From Taiwanofungus camphoratus (taxonomy: Eukaryota > Basidiomycota > Agaricomycetes > Polyporales > Taiwanofungaceae): a stretch of 64,000 nucleotides of DNA. The stretch is from the NCBI GenBank assembly GCA_003999685.1, contig CP021220.1, positions 3,720,001-3,784,000 of the forward strand, given 5' to 3'. Of the stretch, positions 10,860-19,360 are shown piece by piece; within the stretch, counting starts at the first letter, position 1, and each line of letters starts with the position of its first letter. Made by a program: the position numbers and the translations under genes. The notes beneath the pieces were generated by a model. The model did not search any database, was not told the DNA's origin, and saw only the letters and a list, made by a program, of their open reading frames with translations.

Positions 10860-11313
10860 CTGTTCGTCTGTTGCCTCTTTTTTTTTTGTTTGCAGAGCTG
10901 TGCTCCTGTCCTTACAATACTAGGTATCCCCATTCCATCGAGGCTACAATGGAGAGCTTTCCATCCATTAATGTACATCTTGTGCCCACTAACCGTCAGT
11001 ATTCCTGACATGGTACCCATTGTTGTCAGATTATTCCTCAGTGAGCTCCGTGTATCTGTCGTTTCTGTCACCAAGATTTCGAGGCACGGGTGAATTTACC
11101 CAGCTGCATCATTTTGTATTTTCGAAATACAAACTTCCATGCGCGTAATAGCCACCGTTAAGGTACGCGAAGGTTTGCACACGCAACGGTACTTTACTTT
11201 CTCATGCTGCATCCTCACCGAAGTGTCTCAGCTATTCTTACCCCTTTCATAGAATCCCACACCACTGGAACATCCTTCAGGCAGTGCTAGCGGCATGACA
11301 TGGTGCTCTGTAC
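10860..11313 (+). repeat. Repeat block C, left half of first copy (interrupted by the LTR element)
   Basis: Sequence from the AGAGCTGTGCTCCT motif near 10896 to 11313 matches about 24633-25022 in the same orientation, at roughly 80 % by eye. The match includes GGTACGCGAAGGTTTGCACA and CTGGAACATCCTTCAGGCAG. The match resumes after the retroelement at 18385, so the element landed inside this block. Confidence 0.75.
11309..11313 (+). repeat. Target-site duplication TGTAC (left)
   Basis: TGTAC abuts the element here and again at 18385-18389. A 5-bp duplication is usual for Ty3/gypsy integrases. Confidence 0.9.
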
Positions 11314-11867
11314 TGATACAAGCTGGTATCAACGACCGGAAAGCCTCGAACGTGAGGACCTGGCTACTGAAGATAGTAGTGAGGCTTTATGGACACTGCG
11401 TATGTCCTCCTGGGCGAAGTCGATAGAGTCGAGCGAGTACTCAGGTACGAAGCGAGAGGTCGCAAGATACGAGTATAAGATTGCTAGTGGTAACTAGCTA
11501 CTTGGTAACCAGATCGAACTTAAGGTCCGACCTACAAAGTACACGGCCTTATATACGTATTCTACCCTGCGCACGGACCATGGCACGTGGTCTAAGAATC
11601 AGCATGAGTAAGCGTAAGTAAGGCGATATGAGTCATCGGGCCGTATTAGCAATCAGTAAGCGTAAGACGGAACGTGTAAGCGGGGCCCGATATGAGTCAG
11701 AGTCCATGAGTAACCGGGGCCCGTCCGGGGCCCGTACCGTAAGCAGCGATGAGTCAAGATGCTGCGTGAAGAAGCTGGGCCTACCCGAGGCCCGTCCTAG
11801 AAGCGAAAGGTCATGGGACCGATCCGAGGTCCCACCGATAAGATATGCGATGAAAGAAATTGTATCA
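11314..11867 (-). repeat. 3' LTR of the Ty3/gypsy element
   Basis: It is 554 bp with terminal TGATACA/TGTATCA inverted ends and appears identical to 17831-18384. On the minus strand it lies downstream of the polypurine tract. Confidence 0.95.
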
Positions 11868-11880
11868 TTACCCCCCTACT
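11868..11880 (-). other. Polypurine tract
   Basis: On the minus strand AAGTAGGGGGGTA directly precedes the 3' LTR, the usual place for the plus-strand primer of reverse transcription. Confidence 0.7.
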
Positions 11881-12145
11881 TATGATTGAACGCCTGGTCA
11901 ATCAACTAAACTCTAATGGGGATGCGTCGAGTCTCTCCGAGTTGAACTTTTGGCAACCGTCGACGAACTTGACGAACTTCCGAGGACGAACTTGAAAAAC
12001 ATTTCCTGGAAGTGACGAGCGGGTGTTTCACCGCGACTGATAAGGGATGACCCTTGAACCCATAGGGGATGACCCCTCCAACCGTGAGCATCCTTCCAGC
12101 TCGAACTTTCTACAGTTTTACGACATGTCGGTCGTACGTTGCAGT

Positions 12146-12400
12146 TTAACGACGTGCACGGTCGTTCCCTCGCAGTTTAACGACATGCAGGAACCACTCT
12201 GGATGGTACGGCGGTTCCGGGTCGTAGGCGAATGCGTAATTGACGGCGGTGCATTCGCGCGTAAGGTGCCCAGGCGACGGGCGACTACAGCGTAGACATT
12301 TGTAGTCGGGGCACGTCCTGTGCGAGTGACGAGTGCTACCGCAGAGGTAGCATGGACCGTAGCGAGTGAACGAGGATGAAGGACCGTTTGACTGAGACAT
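12146..12400 (-). CDS. Accessory double CCHC zinc-knuckle frame of the Ty3/gypsy element
   Basis: An 84-residue frame starts 38 nt after the end of gag-pol on the same strand. It contains two adjacent zinc knuckles, CYLCGSTRHSHRTC (CX2CX4HX4C) and CLRCSRPSPGHLTREC (CX2CX6HX4C), after a short Ser-rich head. Such knuckles bind nucleic acid; gag-pol has its own separate knuckle. Extra frames between pol and the 3' LTR are known in some gypsy-like elements, but I do not know one that encodes only a double knuckle. It could also be a fragment of a host-derived CCHC protein. Confidence 0.6.
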   Translation of the reverse strand: MSQSNGPSSSFTRYGPCYLCGSTRHSHRTCPDYKCLRCSRPSPGHLTRECTAVNYAFAYDPEPPYHPEWFLHVVKLRGNDRARR

Positions 12401-12437
12401 GCGAGCGATGAGTGGGGTGAAAATGCGACTCCTTTTC

Positions 12438-15400
12438 TCATCGTAAGTTCTTGCGCTGCTTATATGCGTCCAGCAGCTCGTCCGCAGTACCGGCTAAGTT
12501 CTCTTCCGGTTCCCATGAGTCGTCGGCGGATGAGTAACCTTTCCACCTGACTCGATATTCTCGGCGATTCCTTCGGCGATTCTCACGATGTCCAACCAGA
12601 GCTTCGACTTCGTAGTTATCTTCGCCGCTGATAAGCTCCGGCGGTGGTTCCGTGTAGTTGGGACCATGGGTGTCCGTCTCGGTATATGGTGAAAGAAGTG
12701 CAGCGTGGAAAACGGGGTGCACTCGCCATGTCGCCGGGAGTTTCAGCTTGTAAGACACCGGTCCTAGAACGTCCGTGATTTCGAAGGGTCCCTCGCGCTT
12801 GGGAGCCAACTTCCTCGTCGGGTATGGCAGCTTTAGATTTCGTGAGTCTAGCCATACCTTTTGTCCTTTGCGGAAACCCGTTCCCTTGGGTTTCACGCGT
12901 CTTGCCAACACCGCCTGTGCTAGCTCCATTGCTGAGTGTGCGTCTTCCCGAATCTTCTGCAAGTTCCGCAGCCGATAAGCAGCGCCCGGTGTGTCCGATC
13001 CGGGGTGTACGACGGGAATCCCTCGAGGTTCATAGCCCATCATGACCTTGAAGGGTGACGCCTTAGTCGTTGAATGCTCACGCGAGTTGTGAGCGAACTG
13101 TGCTGAGCCCAGCAGCGATGACCAATTGTCCGGGTTGTTGCTCGTGAAGCATCGCAGGTAGATCTCCAGTTCCTGGTTGACTCGTTCCGTTTCTCCGTCT
13201 GTTTGAGGGTGGAACGCTGTGCTCATAGCCGACTTGACTCCGGTCATTCGGCAGAGCTCCTGGAATACCTTTGATGCGAACTGTGGTCCCCGATCGCTAA
13301 TGATCTTGTCCGGAAGACCAAACCACTTGTACACCTCACGATATAATGCCTCGGCTGTTCCTGATGCGTCGATCGTTTTGTTGCATGGAATGAAAACTAC
13401 CCCCTTCGTAAGGTCGTGGTCCACAACGACCAAAATTGAATCGTAGCCCTCCGAAGTCGGCAAATCCGTAATGAAATCGCAGCAGAATGTACTGAACGGA
13501 GTGGCGTGCTGCGCGGATTTGATCGGGAGTAGGGCTGGTCGGGTGGGGTGCGTGTTAACCTTCATTTGCTGGCAAGTGCCGCAACCTTTGACGTATCGCG
13601 TGACGAAGTCAGCCATTCCAGGCCACCAGTAGTCTCGTCGAATAGACGAGAGGGTTTTCTGAATTCCAGGGTGGCCGGCGGAGGGGAGATCGTGATAATT
13701 CGAGACCGTTTGTCGTCGTAGATCCTCGTCCAAGGGAATATACACCCGATTATCGTAGAGGAGGTCTCCGTCTCGAATTGTCCAGTGGTCATTTGAGCCG
13801 TTTTGTGCATTGCGCATCCCTTCCGTATACACCGAGTCATTTACGCATGCTTCCGCGATGGAAGCCCTTAGACTCGTGTCGATTGCTGCTGCCCATACCT
13901 TGTCTGGTAGAACGGTTACATCCTGGTTGTCTGATGAACCGTCGTCGTGGTCAGGGCGTCGGGAGAGTGCGTCGCTTTGCACCATTTGCGTGCCCGGGAC
14001 ATGAATTAACCTGTAATCGAATTCGGACAAGCGAAGAGCCCATCGTGCTTGCCTTCGATTCAGATTCCGTGCCGTCTTCCAGTACGTCAGGTTCTTGTGG
14101 TCGCTGTAGATCGTGACTGGATACGGGCTTCCGATGAGAAGGTGACTCCATTCGTTGAGGCCTCTCATGACGCCCATGAGTTCTCGGTCATAGACGTCGT
14201 AGTTTCGTTCCGCTGGTGTCATACTCTGGGAAATATAACCACACGGATGCCAATCGCCATTGTCGTCCTTTTGCCTGAGGACGGCGCCCGTGGCGAACTT
14301 TGATGCATCCGTTTCCAACGCGAACGGCTTCTCCGGGTCAGGCATCTGTAGAACCGGTTGTTCCAGGAAAGCTTTCTTCAGTGCTTCGAAAGCTTCCTGT
14401 TGTTCATCGTCCCAATGCCATTTGACGTCCTTTCGCGTAAGCGAGACCAGCGGCTGGGCCAGATGCGAGAAGCTGTGTATAAACCGGCGGTAGAAGTTCC
14501 CAAATCCAATGAACGACCGAACCTCCCTGAGGTTCTTAGGTATCGGCCAATCCTTGATGCCGGCTACCTTGACTGGGTCCATGGCGAGTTGTCCGGGTCT
14601 GATGATCATGCCTAAGAATTCGACTTCTTGCACGTCGAATTTGCATTTTTCCGGTTTGAGATACAGGTCTTTATCTCGAAGTCTTTCGATAACTCGCCGT
14701 GTTCGCTTCTTATGCTCCTCGGGGTCTGTTGAGTAGATAAGGATGTCATCCATATAGATTGCCAACCATCCTTCCTTGAGCATGTCTGCGAAGACCGTGT
14801 TCATCATCCGTTGGAACGTTGCCGGTGAGTTGCACATCCCGAAGAACATTACCCGGGGTTCGTAGAACGAGGGAGGTCCTTCCCCTGCTGCTGGAACACC
14901 GAAAGCCGCTTTCCATTCGTCCCCTTCCTTGATGCGAAGGTTGTTGTATCCTTGACGAAGGTCCATCTTCGTGAAGATCGTGGCGTTATTGAGGCGTTCC
15001 AGAAGCTCCGTTACGAGGGGAAGAGGGTATCTGTCTTTGATCGTTCCCTCGTTGAGTTCCCTATAGTCCTGGCAAGGTCGGTAGCCGCCGTCCTTCTTTT
15101 CTACGAAGAAGAACGGACTGGCGAGTGGCGATTTGGACGGTCGGATGTATCCCTTTTCTATATTCTCTTCGAGGAACTTGTCCAGTTCCGCTCGTTGATC
15201 CCGGTTAAGAGAATACGTTGACTGCTTGAAGTCCTTGAAATCTGGCTTGAGGTTTATCTCATGGTCAAACTCCGAATGCCGTGGAAGTCTCGCTGCTTTG
15301 GCTTTGTCGAACACCGGGAGGAGGTCGTGGAGGTACTCAGGAACGAGTTCCGTGACCGGTTTCTCCTCTTTCTGTGCGTGTTCCTTGATAGCGAGTTCCG

Positions 15401-17768
15401 TAGACGTGGTGAGTCGGCCGATGTCGTGCTTGACCTGCCAGATAAGACCGTTTTCGAGCCGACGATAGGTTCCGTCGAGGGGGTACCTCTCTTCCGTAAG
15501 AGGTGCGTCTCGATATGCGGGGTGCGAATCTCGTCCATATGTCGCGATCCGATCGTCTCCTTCGATGAACGCTATGACTAGTTCATCGTCGTCGATCGTT
15601 TCCATCGCCTGATCCAGTGTGATGCCGTTGACCGATTCTTCTACCCGGGGTGCGACTGGGATGTCGCGGCGTGCTGCCTGCCTAGGCATGTCTGTTGTCG
15701 GCAAGACAGGAGACATGGTGTCGATCACCTCAAAGTCTCCTTCGTCCTCTACCTCCTCAACGGTGGGCTGCCATTGTTGTTTGAGGCGTTTGTCTCGTTC
15801 GGCGAGGAATGCCGCTACCTGTGGACAAGGGGGTGCTGACCAGTCTACCTCATAGTCTAGCACGGGATCCAGGGCTTCTTCCTGTTCTCGTTCCGCTAGT
15901 TTCTTCAGCTCCAGTCGCGCTACTCGTTGCGCGATGATCCCCTTCTTCCACTCTCGAGATTCTTGTATGGTCATGCGGTGTTTCAGTTCCACACGACCCC
16001 CCTTCCAGTCGATACTGGGGTTCTCGAGTTTGAGCCATGTATGTCCGAAGATGACGTCTTCGTTCCCTATACTAGCCACGTATGCTTTGACAAACCGGGG
16101 CTCGTTCCCGATTTTGTACGATAGCAAGGCTCGTCGGTTAATGAGCGCTTGCTTGTTGGCAGTGCCGTCCACGTTGAACACCGGTATAGGGCGTGGTAGC
16201 GCCTCAGTTCGTAACTTGTGTTCTTTGACAAATCGCGGATGCACGAATATTCCCGATGCGCCACTATCGATAAAGGCGCGGGCTTCGACGGCTTTTCGTC
16301 CCACAGTAATCGGAATGTGCAAAGCTCTGTCGTTCCGGACTACCAGTACCACACGGGACAGTGAAACGGATACGGGCAGTGGTCGTGTCGGTTCACCCTG
16401 CCCCTTTAAAAATCCTCCGTTTCCTAACTCCTCGAACATCGCCCTTTTCTCGTCTGCGGAGAGCGTCTTGATGTACGAGCGGAAATCCATGGGGGATCGC
16501 GCCTCGGGTTCCTTCGAGGTACTCTGTTGGCCAGTTTTGGCCGTCTTCTTCGGACACTTGCGCACCGCGTGCCCACTCTTGTGGCAGTAGAAACATAGAC
16601 GATTGTCCATGTGGTACTTCCTTTGTTTCTCACTGAGGTTGCATCCGTCCTTCCACTTCTTGGTGAATGGTGTGGGGCGCGGTGTAACGAGTGCGTCCAC
16701 TTCCATGGGTTCGCCGTAGTCGACGTCGGTGGTGGCGGAGAGGGTTTGGTCGATCCCTCTGTAAACGGCGTCAAGGTGAAGAACGTCGGCGTACCATTTC
16801 TCCATGGAGTTGGGTCGTTCCGTACTGGTGCGACCTGCGAGTGTTGTGTAGATCTGGCGGTCCAGACCTCTGATGAAGATCGCCCTCAGCGTGGGGTAAT
16901 CGTTCTCGGTGCGTTGGCCTTGGAGGCTCGTGAAAGCGTCTTTTAACTTGGCCTTCTCTGCCAGGAGTCGGAACCTCTCCACGTACGTCTTTGTACTGAC
17001 CCTGGTCTTCTTGTTTAGTTGCTTGGCCGGCAACTCCATTAGCACCTGGTGAGCCCTCTGGACTCCTTCGTGCTCGGGGAACGCGAGTCGCAAGCTCGCC
17101 TTGAATACGTCCCAGCTAGCGTAGGGAGCATGCCCTCCCGCGGCCCGTTCGTAAAACGTATCGCGCCAGATACGTGCGTCCTGCCCTCCTTTCATGAGAG
17201 CGACCGTGTAAGCGATCTTTGCATCATCGCTTAGCCCTTGATTGTTGGTGGCAGTGAGGTAGTGCTCCACCCGCTGGAGGAAACGCTCCAGATCTTCTCC
17301 TTGCCCGGTGAACGGCTCCGGTGCAGGAATGTCGAGTTCAAGGGGTCGACTCCCCTGATGCTGTTGCGCCGAAAGGTGCGCTATGAGCGCCTCGAGCTCC
17401 GCCCTGGTCATTGTTGCGATAGTCGCCATCGTGGTAGGGGTTGTGGGTGTTACGGGTGTGGAAGGGAGTGGTGGAAACGTGGGAGTGGTCGGGGTGGCTA
17501 TCAACGGTGTCGATGGTATCGACGCGGGAAAGAAACCGGCTGGATCTCTTCCGTCTGGCGGCGGGTTACGTCTGAAATAGGAGGCTAATTTCTCCTGTGC
17601 TCGTCGATTCGAAATTGTCCCTGCCCACGCGAGTGGGGAGTTCGGGTAGATCGGATCGTGGTTCTGGTCAACGAAAGTCCAACGGAGACGATCGTACAGA
17701 AGCGGCGCGTTGTTTACTTGAGTCGGCAATCCCCAAGCGGTGGGGTCGACTGTCTCGATGGTAGACAT
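12438..17768 (-). CDS. Gag-pol polyprotein of the Ty3/gypsy chromovirus
   Basis: A single frame of 1776 residues. In order: Gag (about residues 130-350, with PAPEPFTGQGEDLERFLQRV), zinc knuckle (CFYCHKSGHAVRKC, about 395), aspartic protease (FIDSGASGIFVH, about 500), reverse transcriptase (YRPCQDYRELN and the IYMDDILIYS active site, about 880-1080), RNase H (LETDASKFATGAVL, about 1165), integrase with HHCC zinc region (GHPGIQKTLSSIRRDYWWPG ... CGTCQQ) and DDE core (FHPQTDGETERVNQELE), and a C-terminal chromodomain (YRVRWKGYSSADDSWEPEENL). Chromodomains guide integration toward particular chromatin in this clade. Gag and Pol are fused in one frame, as in Tf1-like and many fungal chromoviruses. 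Confidence 0.95.
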   Translation of the reverse strand: MSTIETVDPTAWGLPTQVNNAPLLYDRLRWTFVDQNHDPIYPNSPLAWAGTISNRRAQEKLASYFRRNPPPDGRDPAGFFPASIPSTPLIATPTTPTFPPLPSTPVTPTTPTTMATIATMTRAELEALIAHLSAQQHQGSRPLELDIPAPEPFTGQGEDLERFLQRVEHYLTATNNQGLSDDAKIAYTVALMKGGQDARIWRDTFYERAAGGHAPYASWDVFKASLRLAFPEHEGVQRAHQVLMELPAKQLNKKTRVSTKTYVERFRLLAEKAKLKDAFTSLQGQRTENDYPTLRAIFIRGLDRQIYTTLAGRTSTERPNSMEKWYADVLHLDAVYRGIDQTLSATTDVDYGEPMEVDALVTPRPTPFTKKWKDGCNLSEKQRKYHMDNRLCFYCHKSGHAVRKCPKKTAKTGQQSTSKEPEARSPMDFRSYIKTLSADEKRAMFEELGNGGFLKGQGEPTRPLPVSVSLSRVVLVVRNDRALHIPITVGRKAVEARAFIDSGASGIFVHPRFVKEHKLRTEALPRPIPVFNVDGTANKQALINRRALLSYKIGNEPRFVKAYVASIGNEDVIFGHTWLKLENPSIDWKGGRVELKHRMTIQESREWKKGIIAQRVARLELKKLAEREQEEALDPVLDYEVDWSAPPCPQVAAFLAERDKRLKQQWQPTVEEVEDEGDFEVIDTMSPVLPTTDMPRQAARRDIPVAPRVEESVNGITLDQAMETIDDDELVIAFIEGDDRIATYGRDSHPAYRDAPLTEERYPLDGTYRRLENGLIWQVKHDIGRLTTSTELAIKEHAQKEEKPVTELVPEYLHDLLPVFDKAKAARLPRHSEFDHEINLKPDFKDFKQSTYSLNRDQRAELDKFLEENIEKGYIRPSKSPLASPFFFVEKKDGGYRPCQDYRELNEGTIKDRYPLPLVTELLERLNNATIFTKMDLRQGYNNLRIKEGDEWKAAFGVPAAGEGPPSFYEPRVMFFGMCNSPATFQRMMNTVFADMLKEGWLAIYMDDILIYSTDPEEHKKRTRRVIERLRDKDLYLKPEKCKFDVQEVEFLGMIIRPGQLAMDPVKVAGIKDWPIPKNLREVRSFIGFGNFYRRFIHSFSHLAQPLVSLTRKDVKWHWDDEQQEAFEALKKAFLEQPVLQMPDPEKPFALETDASKFATGAVLRQKDDNGDWHPCGYISQSMTPAERNYDVYDRELMGVMRGLNEWSHLLIGSPYPVTIYSDHKNLTYWKTARNLNRRQARWALRLSEFDYRLIHVPGTQMVQSDALSRRPDHDDGSSDNQDVTVLPDKVWAAAIDTSLRASIAEACVNDSVYTEGMRNAQNGSNDHWTIRDGDLLYDNRVYIPLDEDLRRQTVSNYHDLPSAGHPGIQKTLSSIRRDYWWPGMADFVTRYVKGCGTCQQMKVNTHPTRPALLPIKSAQHATPFSTFCCDFITDLPTSEGYDSILVVVDHDLTKGVVFIPCNKTIDASGTAEALYREVYKWFGLPDKIISDRGPQFASKVFQELCRMTGVKSAMSTAFHPQTDGETERVNQELEIYLRCFTSNNPDNWSSLLGSAQFAHNSREHSTTKASPFKVMMGYEPRGIPVVHPGSDTPGAAYRLRNLQKIREDAHSAMELAQAVLARRVKPKGTGFRKGQKVWLDSRNLKLPYPTRKLAPKREGPFEITDVLGPVSYKLKLPATWRVHPVFHAALLSPYTETDTHGPNYTEPPPELISGEDNYEVEALVGHRENRRRNRREYRVRWKGYSSADDSWEPEENLAGTADELLDAYKQRKNLR

Positions 17769-17830
17769 GGTGTCTAACGGTTAGCCCTACTAGATAAGAC
17801 TAGGGGCGACTTAGCGTAAGTTCGATCTTT

Positions 17831-18384
17831 TGATACAAGCTGGTATCAACGACCGGAAAGCCTCGAACGTGAGGACCTGGCTACTGAAGATAGTAGTGAG
17901 GCTTTATGGACACTGCGTATGTCCTCCTGGGCGAAGTCGATAGAGTCGAGCGAGTACTCAGGTACGAAGCGAGAGGTCGCAAGATACGAGTATAAGATTG
18001 CTAGTGGTAACTAGCTACTTGGTAACCAGATCGAACTTAAGGTCCGACCTACAAAGTACACGGCCTTATATACGTATTCTACCCTGCGCACGGACCATGG
18101 CACGTGGTCTAAGAATCAGCATGAGTAAGCGTAAGTAAGGCGATATGAGTCATCGGGCCGTATTAGCAATCAGTAAGCGTAAGACGGAACGTGTAAGCGG
18201 GGCCCGATATGAGTCAGAGTCCATGAGTAACCGGGGCCCGTCCGGGGCCCGTACCGTAAGCAGCGATGAGTCAAGATGCTGCGTGAAGAAGCTGGGCCTA
18301 CCCGAGGCCCGTCCTAGAAGCGAAAGGTCATGGGACCGATCCGAGGTCCCACCGATAAGATATGCGATGAAAGAAATTGTATCA
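17831..18384 (-). repeat. 5' LTR of the Ty3/gypsy element
   Basis: 554 bp, identical by eye to 11314-11867. On the minus strand it carries a TATATAAGG-like box near the middle, a likely promoter. Confidence 0.95.
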
Positions 18385-18389
18385 TGTAC
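18385..18389 (+). repeat. Target-site duplication TGTAC (right)
   Basis: Exact match to 11309-11313. Confidence 0.9.
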
Positions 18390-18598
18390 TGCACTGGAAG
18401 GTTTGCCATTGCAGACCTGGATGAAGCTTCCAGCCTTCTTGGAATTTCAACTGTGCAAGTGTGGACATACTCATCTCTCCTTCCGGGTGCATGAACTCTC
18501 ATCTCACAGTGCTCATTGTGGTGGGCATTCACCGTTTGTCTTCATAGGTATGGTGCTCCTCAGGAGGAAACATCTTCCGCTAGTTTCACTTTCGCTTG

Positions 18599-18614
18599 TA
18601 GCGAAGGTTCGCTA
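18599..18614 (+). promoter_or_regulatory. Palindrome TAGCGAA-GG-TTCGCTA in block C, copy 1
   Basis: Seven-base inverted arms around GG, followed by AGCAATTGG (a reversed CCAAT). The palindrome is identical at 25540-25555, although the surroundings have diverged by about 20 %. Confidence 0.5.
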
Positions 18615-18948
18615 GCAATTGGACCGATCGAGTACGTACATGCAAATTCCCGTCTCCCGTATGTCCTTCCCCCACCCCTGATGCTGATGCTATGGGATGC
18701 GGCAGCCACTTCCACCCGTCTTCCCTGCAAGTGTGGACCCAAGCACGGACAGCTCGCCGTCGTGAGAGCACCATTCTGCGTGCAGTCTCTAGCTTGATTA
18801 CGAGAGTTATGCAGGAATGGTGCGGGACGGGCGGCGTTTCTCGTCTCTCGCCTCCGTCCTCGCATAGCCTCGGTGGATATTCATTTCGCCTGATCGGTAC
18901 ACGGATGACGAAGGATTGGGTTGGCACATTTGGAAGGAGGATTGGGGG

Positions 18949-18955
18949 TATAAAA
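18949..18955 (+). promoter_or_regulatory. TATA-like box TATAAAA with CT-rich downstream region, block C copy 1
   Basis: TATAAAA is followed by a long pyrimidine-rich stretch (about 18967-19020) and, at 19066, CCACCATGGTGCGC, a good start-codon context. The second copy at 25911 keeps the TATA box, the CT-rich stretch and the GTGCGCTTCGTGCGC segment. It resembles a promoter, but no long frame follows. Confidence 0.45.
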
Positions 18956-19360
18956 TGGTGGGTGTTCTCGCTGTCCTCCGTCCCCTTTTCGGTCCCTCGC
19001 GTTTTCCCTCTCTCTCTTCTCAATCAGGCTTACCTTAATGATGCCGACACTTACCATGCTTCCACCATGGTGCGCTTCGTGCGCTGTTCACCGTTGAAGA
19101 TAGGTAGGGACCATACCTTTATTTCCGTCAATCTATGTACTGACATGCTTGCTACCTGCCTCTGGTGCCTCATCATGCCCCGTTCACGATGTGGTCAAGT
19201 CGTTTGACCGCACTCACCGTTCGTGAGCATCTGGGCAGGTTTGTTCGCATGATCTTCACGGCGAGGGCGCCAGCGCCAGTGCCATCAACCGCTCGTCCTT
19301 CGCCTCTCTCTTCATCGCTTTGACTCTCCGCTTCGCGCATCACGGGGTGTCAAGATCACA

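Larger units (their letters stand above)
11314..18384 (-). mobile_element. Ty3/gypsy LTR retrotransposon with chromodomain (chromovirus), looks whole
   Basis: The element is 7071 bp, oriented on the minus strand, with two 554-bp LTRs (11314-11867 and 17831-18384). The LTRs begin TGATACA and end TGTATCA, and TGTAC target duplications flank the element. Parts in transcription order: 5' LTR, one long gag-pol frame, a small downstream zinc-knuckle frame, a G-rich polypurine tract, 3' LTR. The LTRs look identical by eye, so the insertion is very recent and younger than the surrounding duplications. I see no breaks in its main frame. Confidence 0.95.
18385..19240 (+). repeat. Repeat block C, right half of first copy
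   Basis: It continues block C after the retroelement: ACTGCACTGGAAGGTTTGCC at 18388 matches the second copy near 25020. The match runs, with indels, to about 26230. It includes a short palindrome, a TATA-like box with pyrimidine-rich sequence after it, and a short conserved segment GTGCGCTTCGTGCGC. No long frame is kept in both copies. Confidence 0.75.

Noticed and set aside
12616-17588. Plus-strand frames inside the retroelement
   Set aside because: They are the complement of the gag-pol frame and show low-complexity, motif-free proteins.
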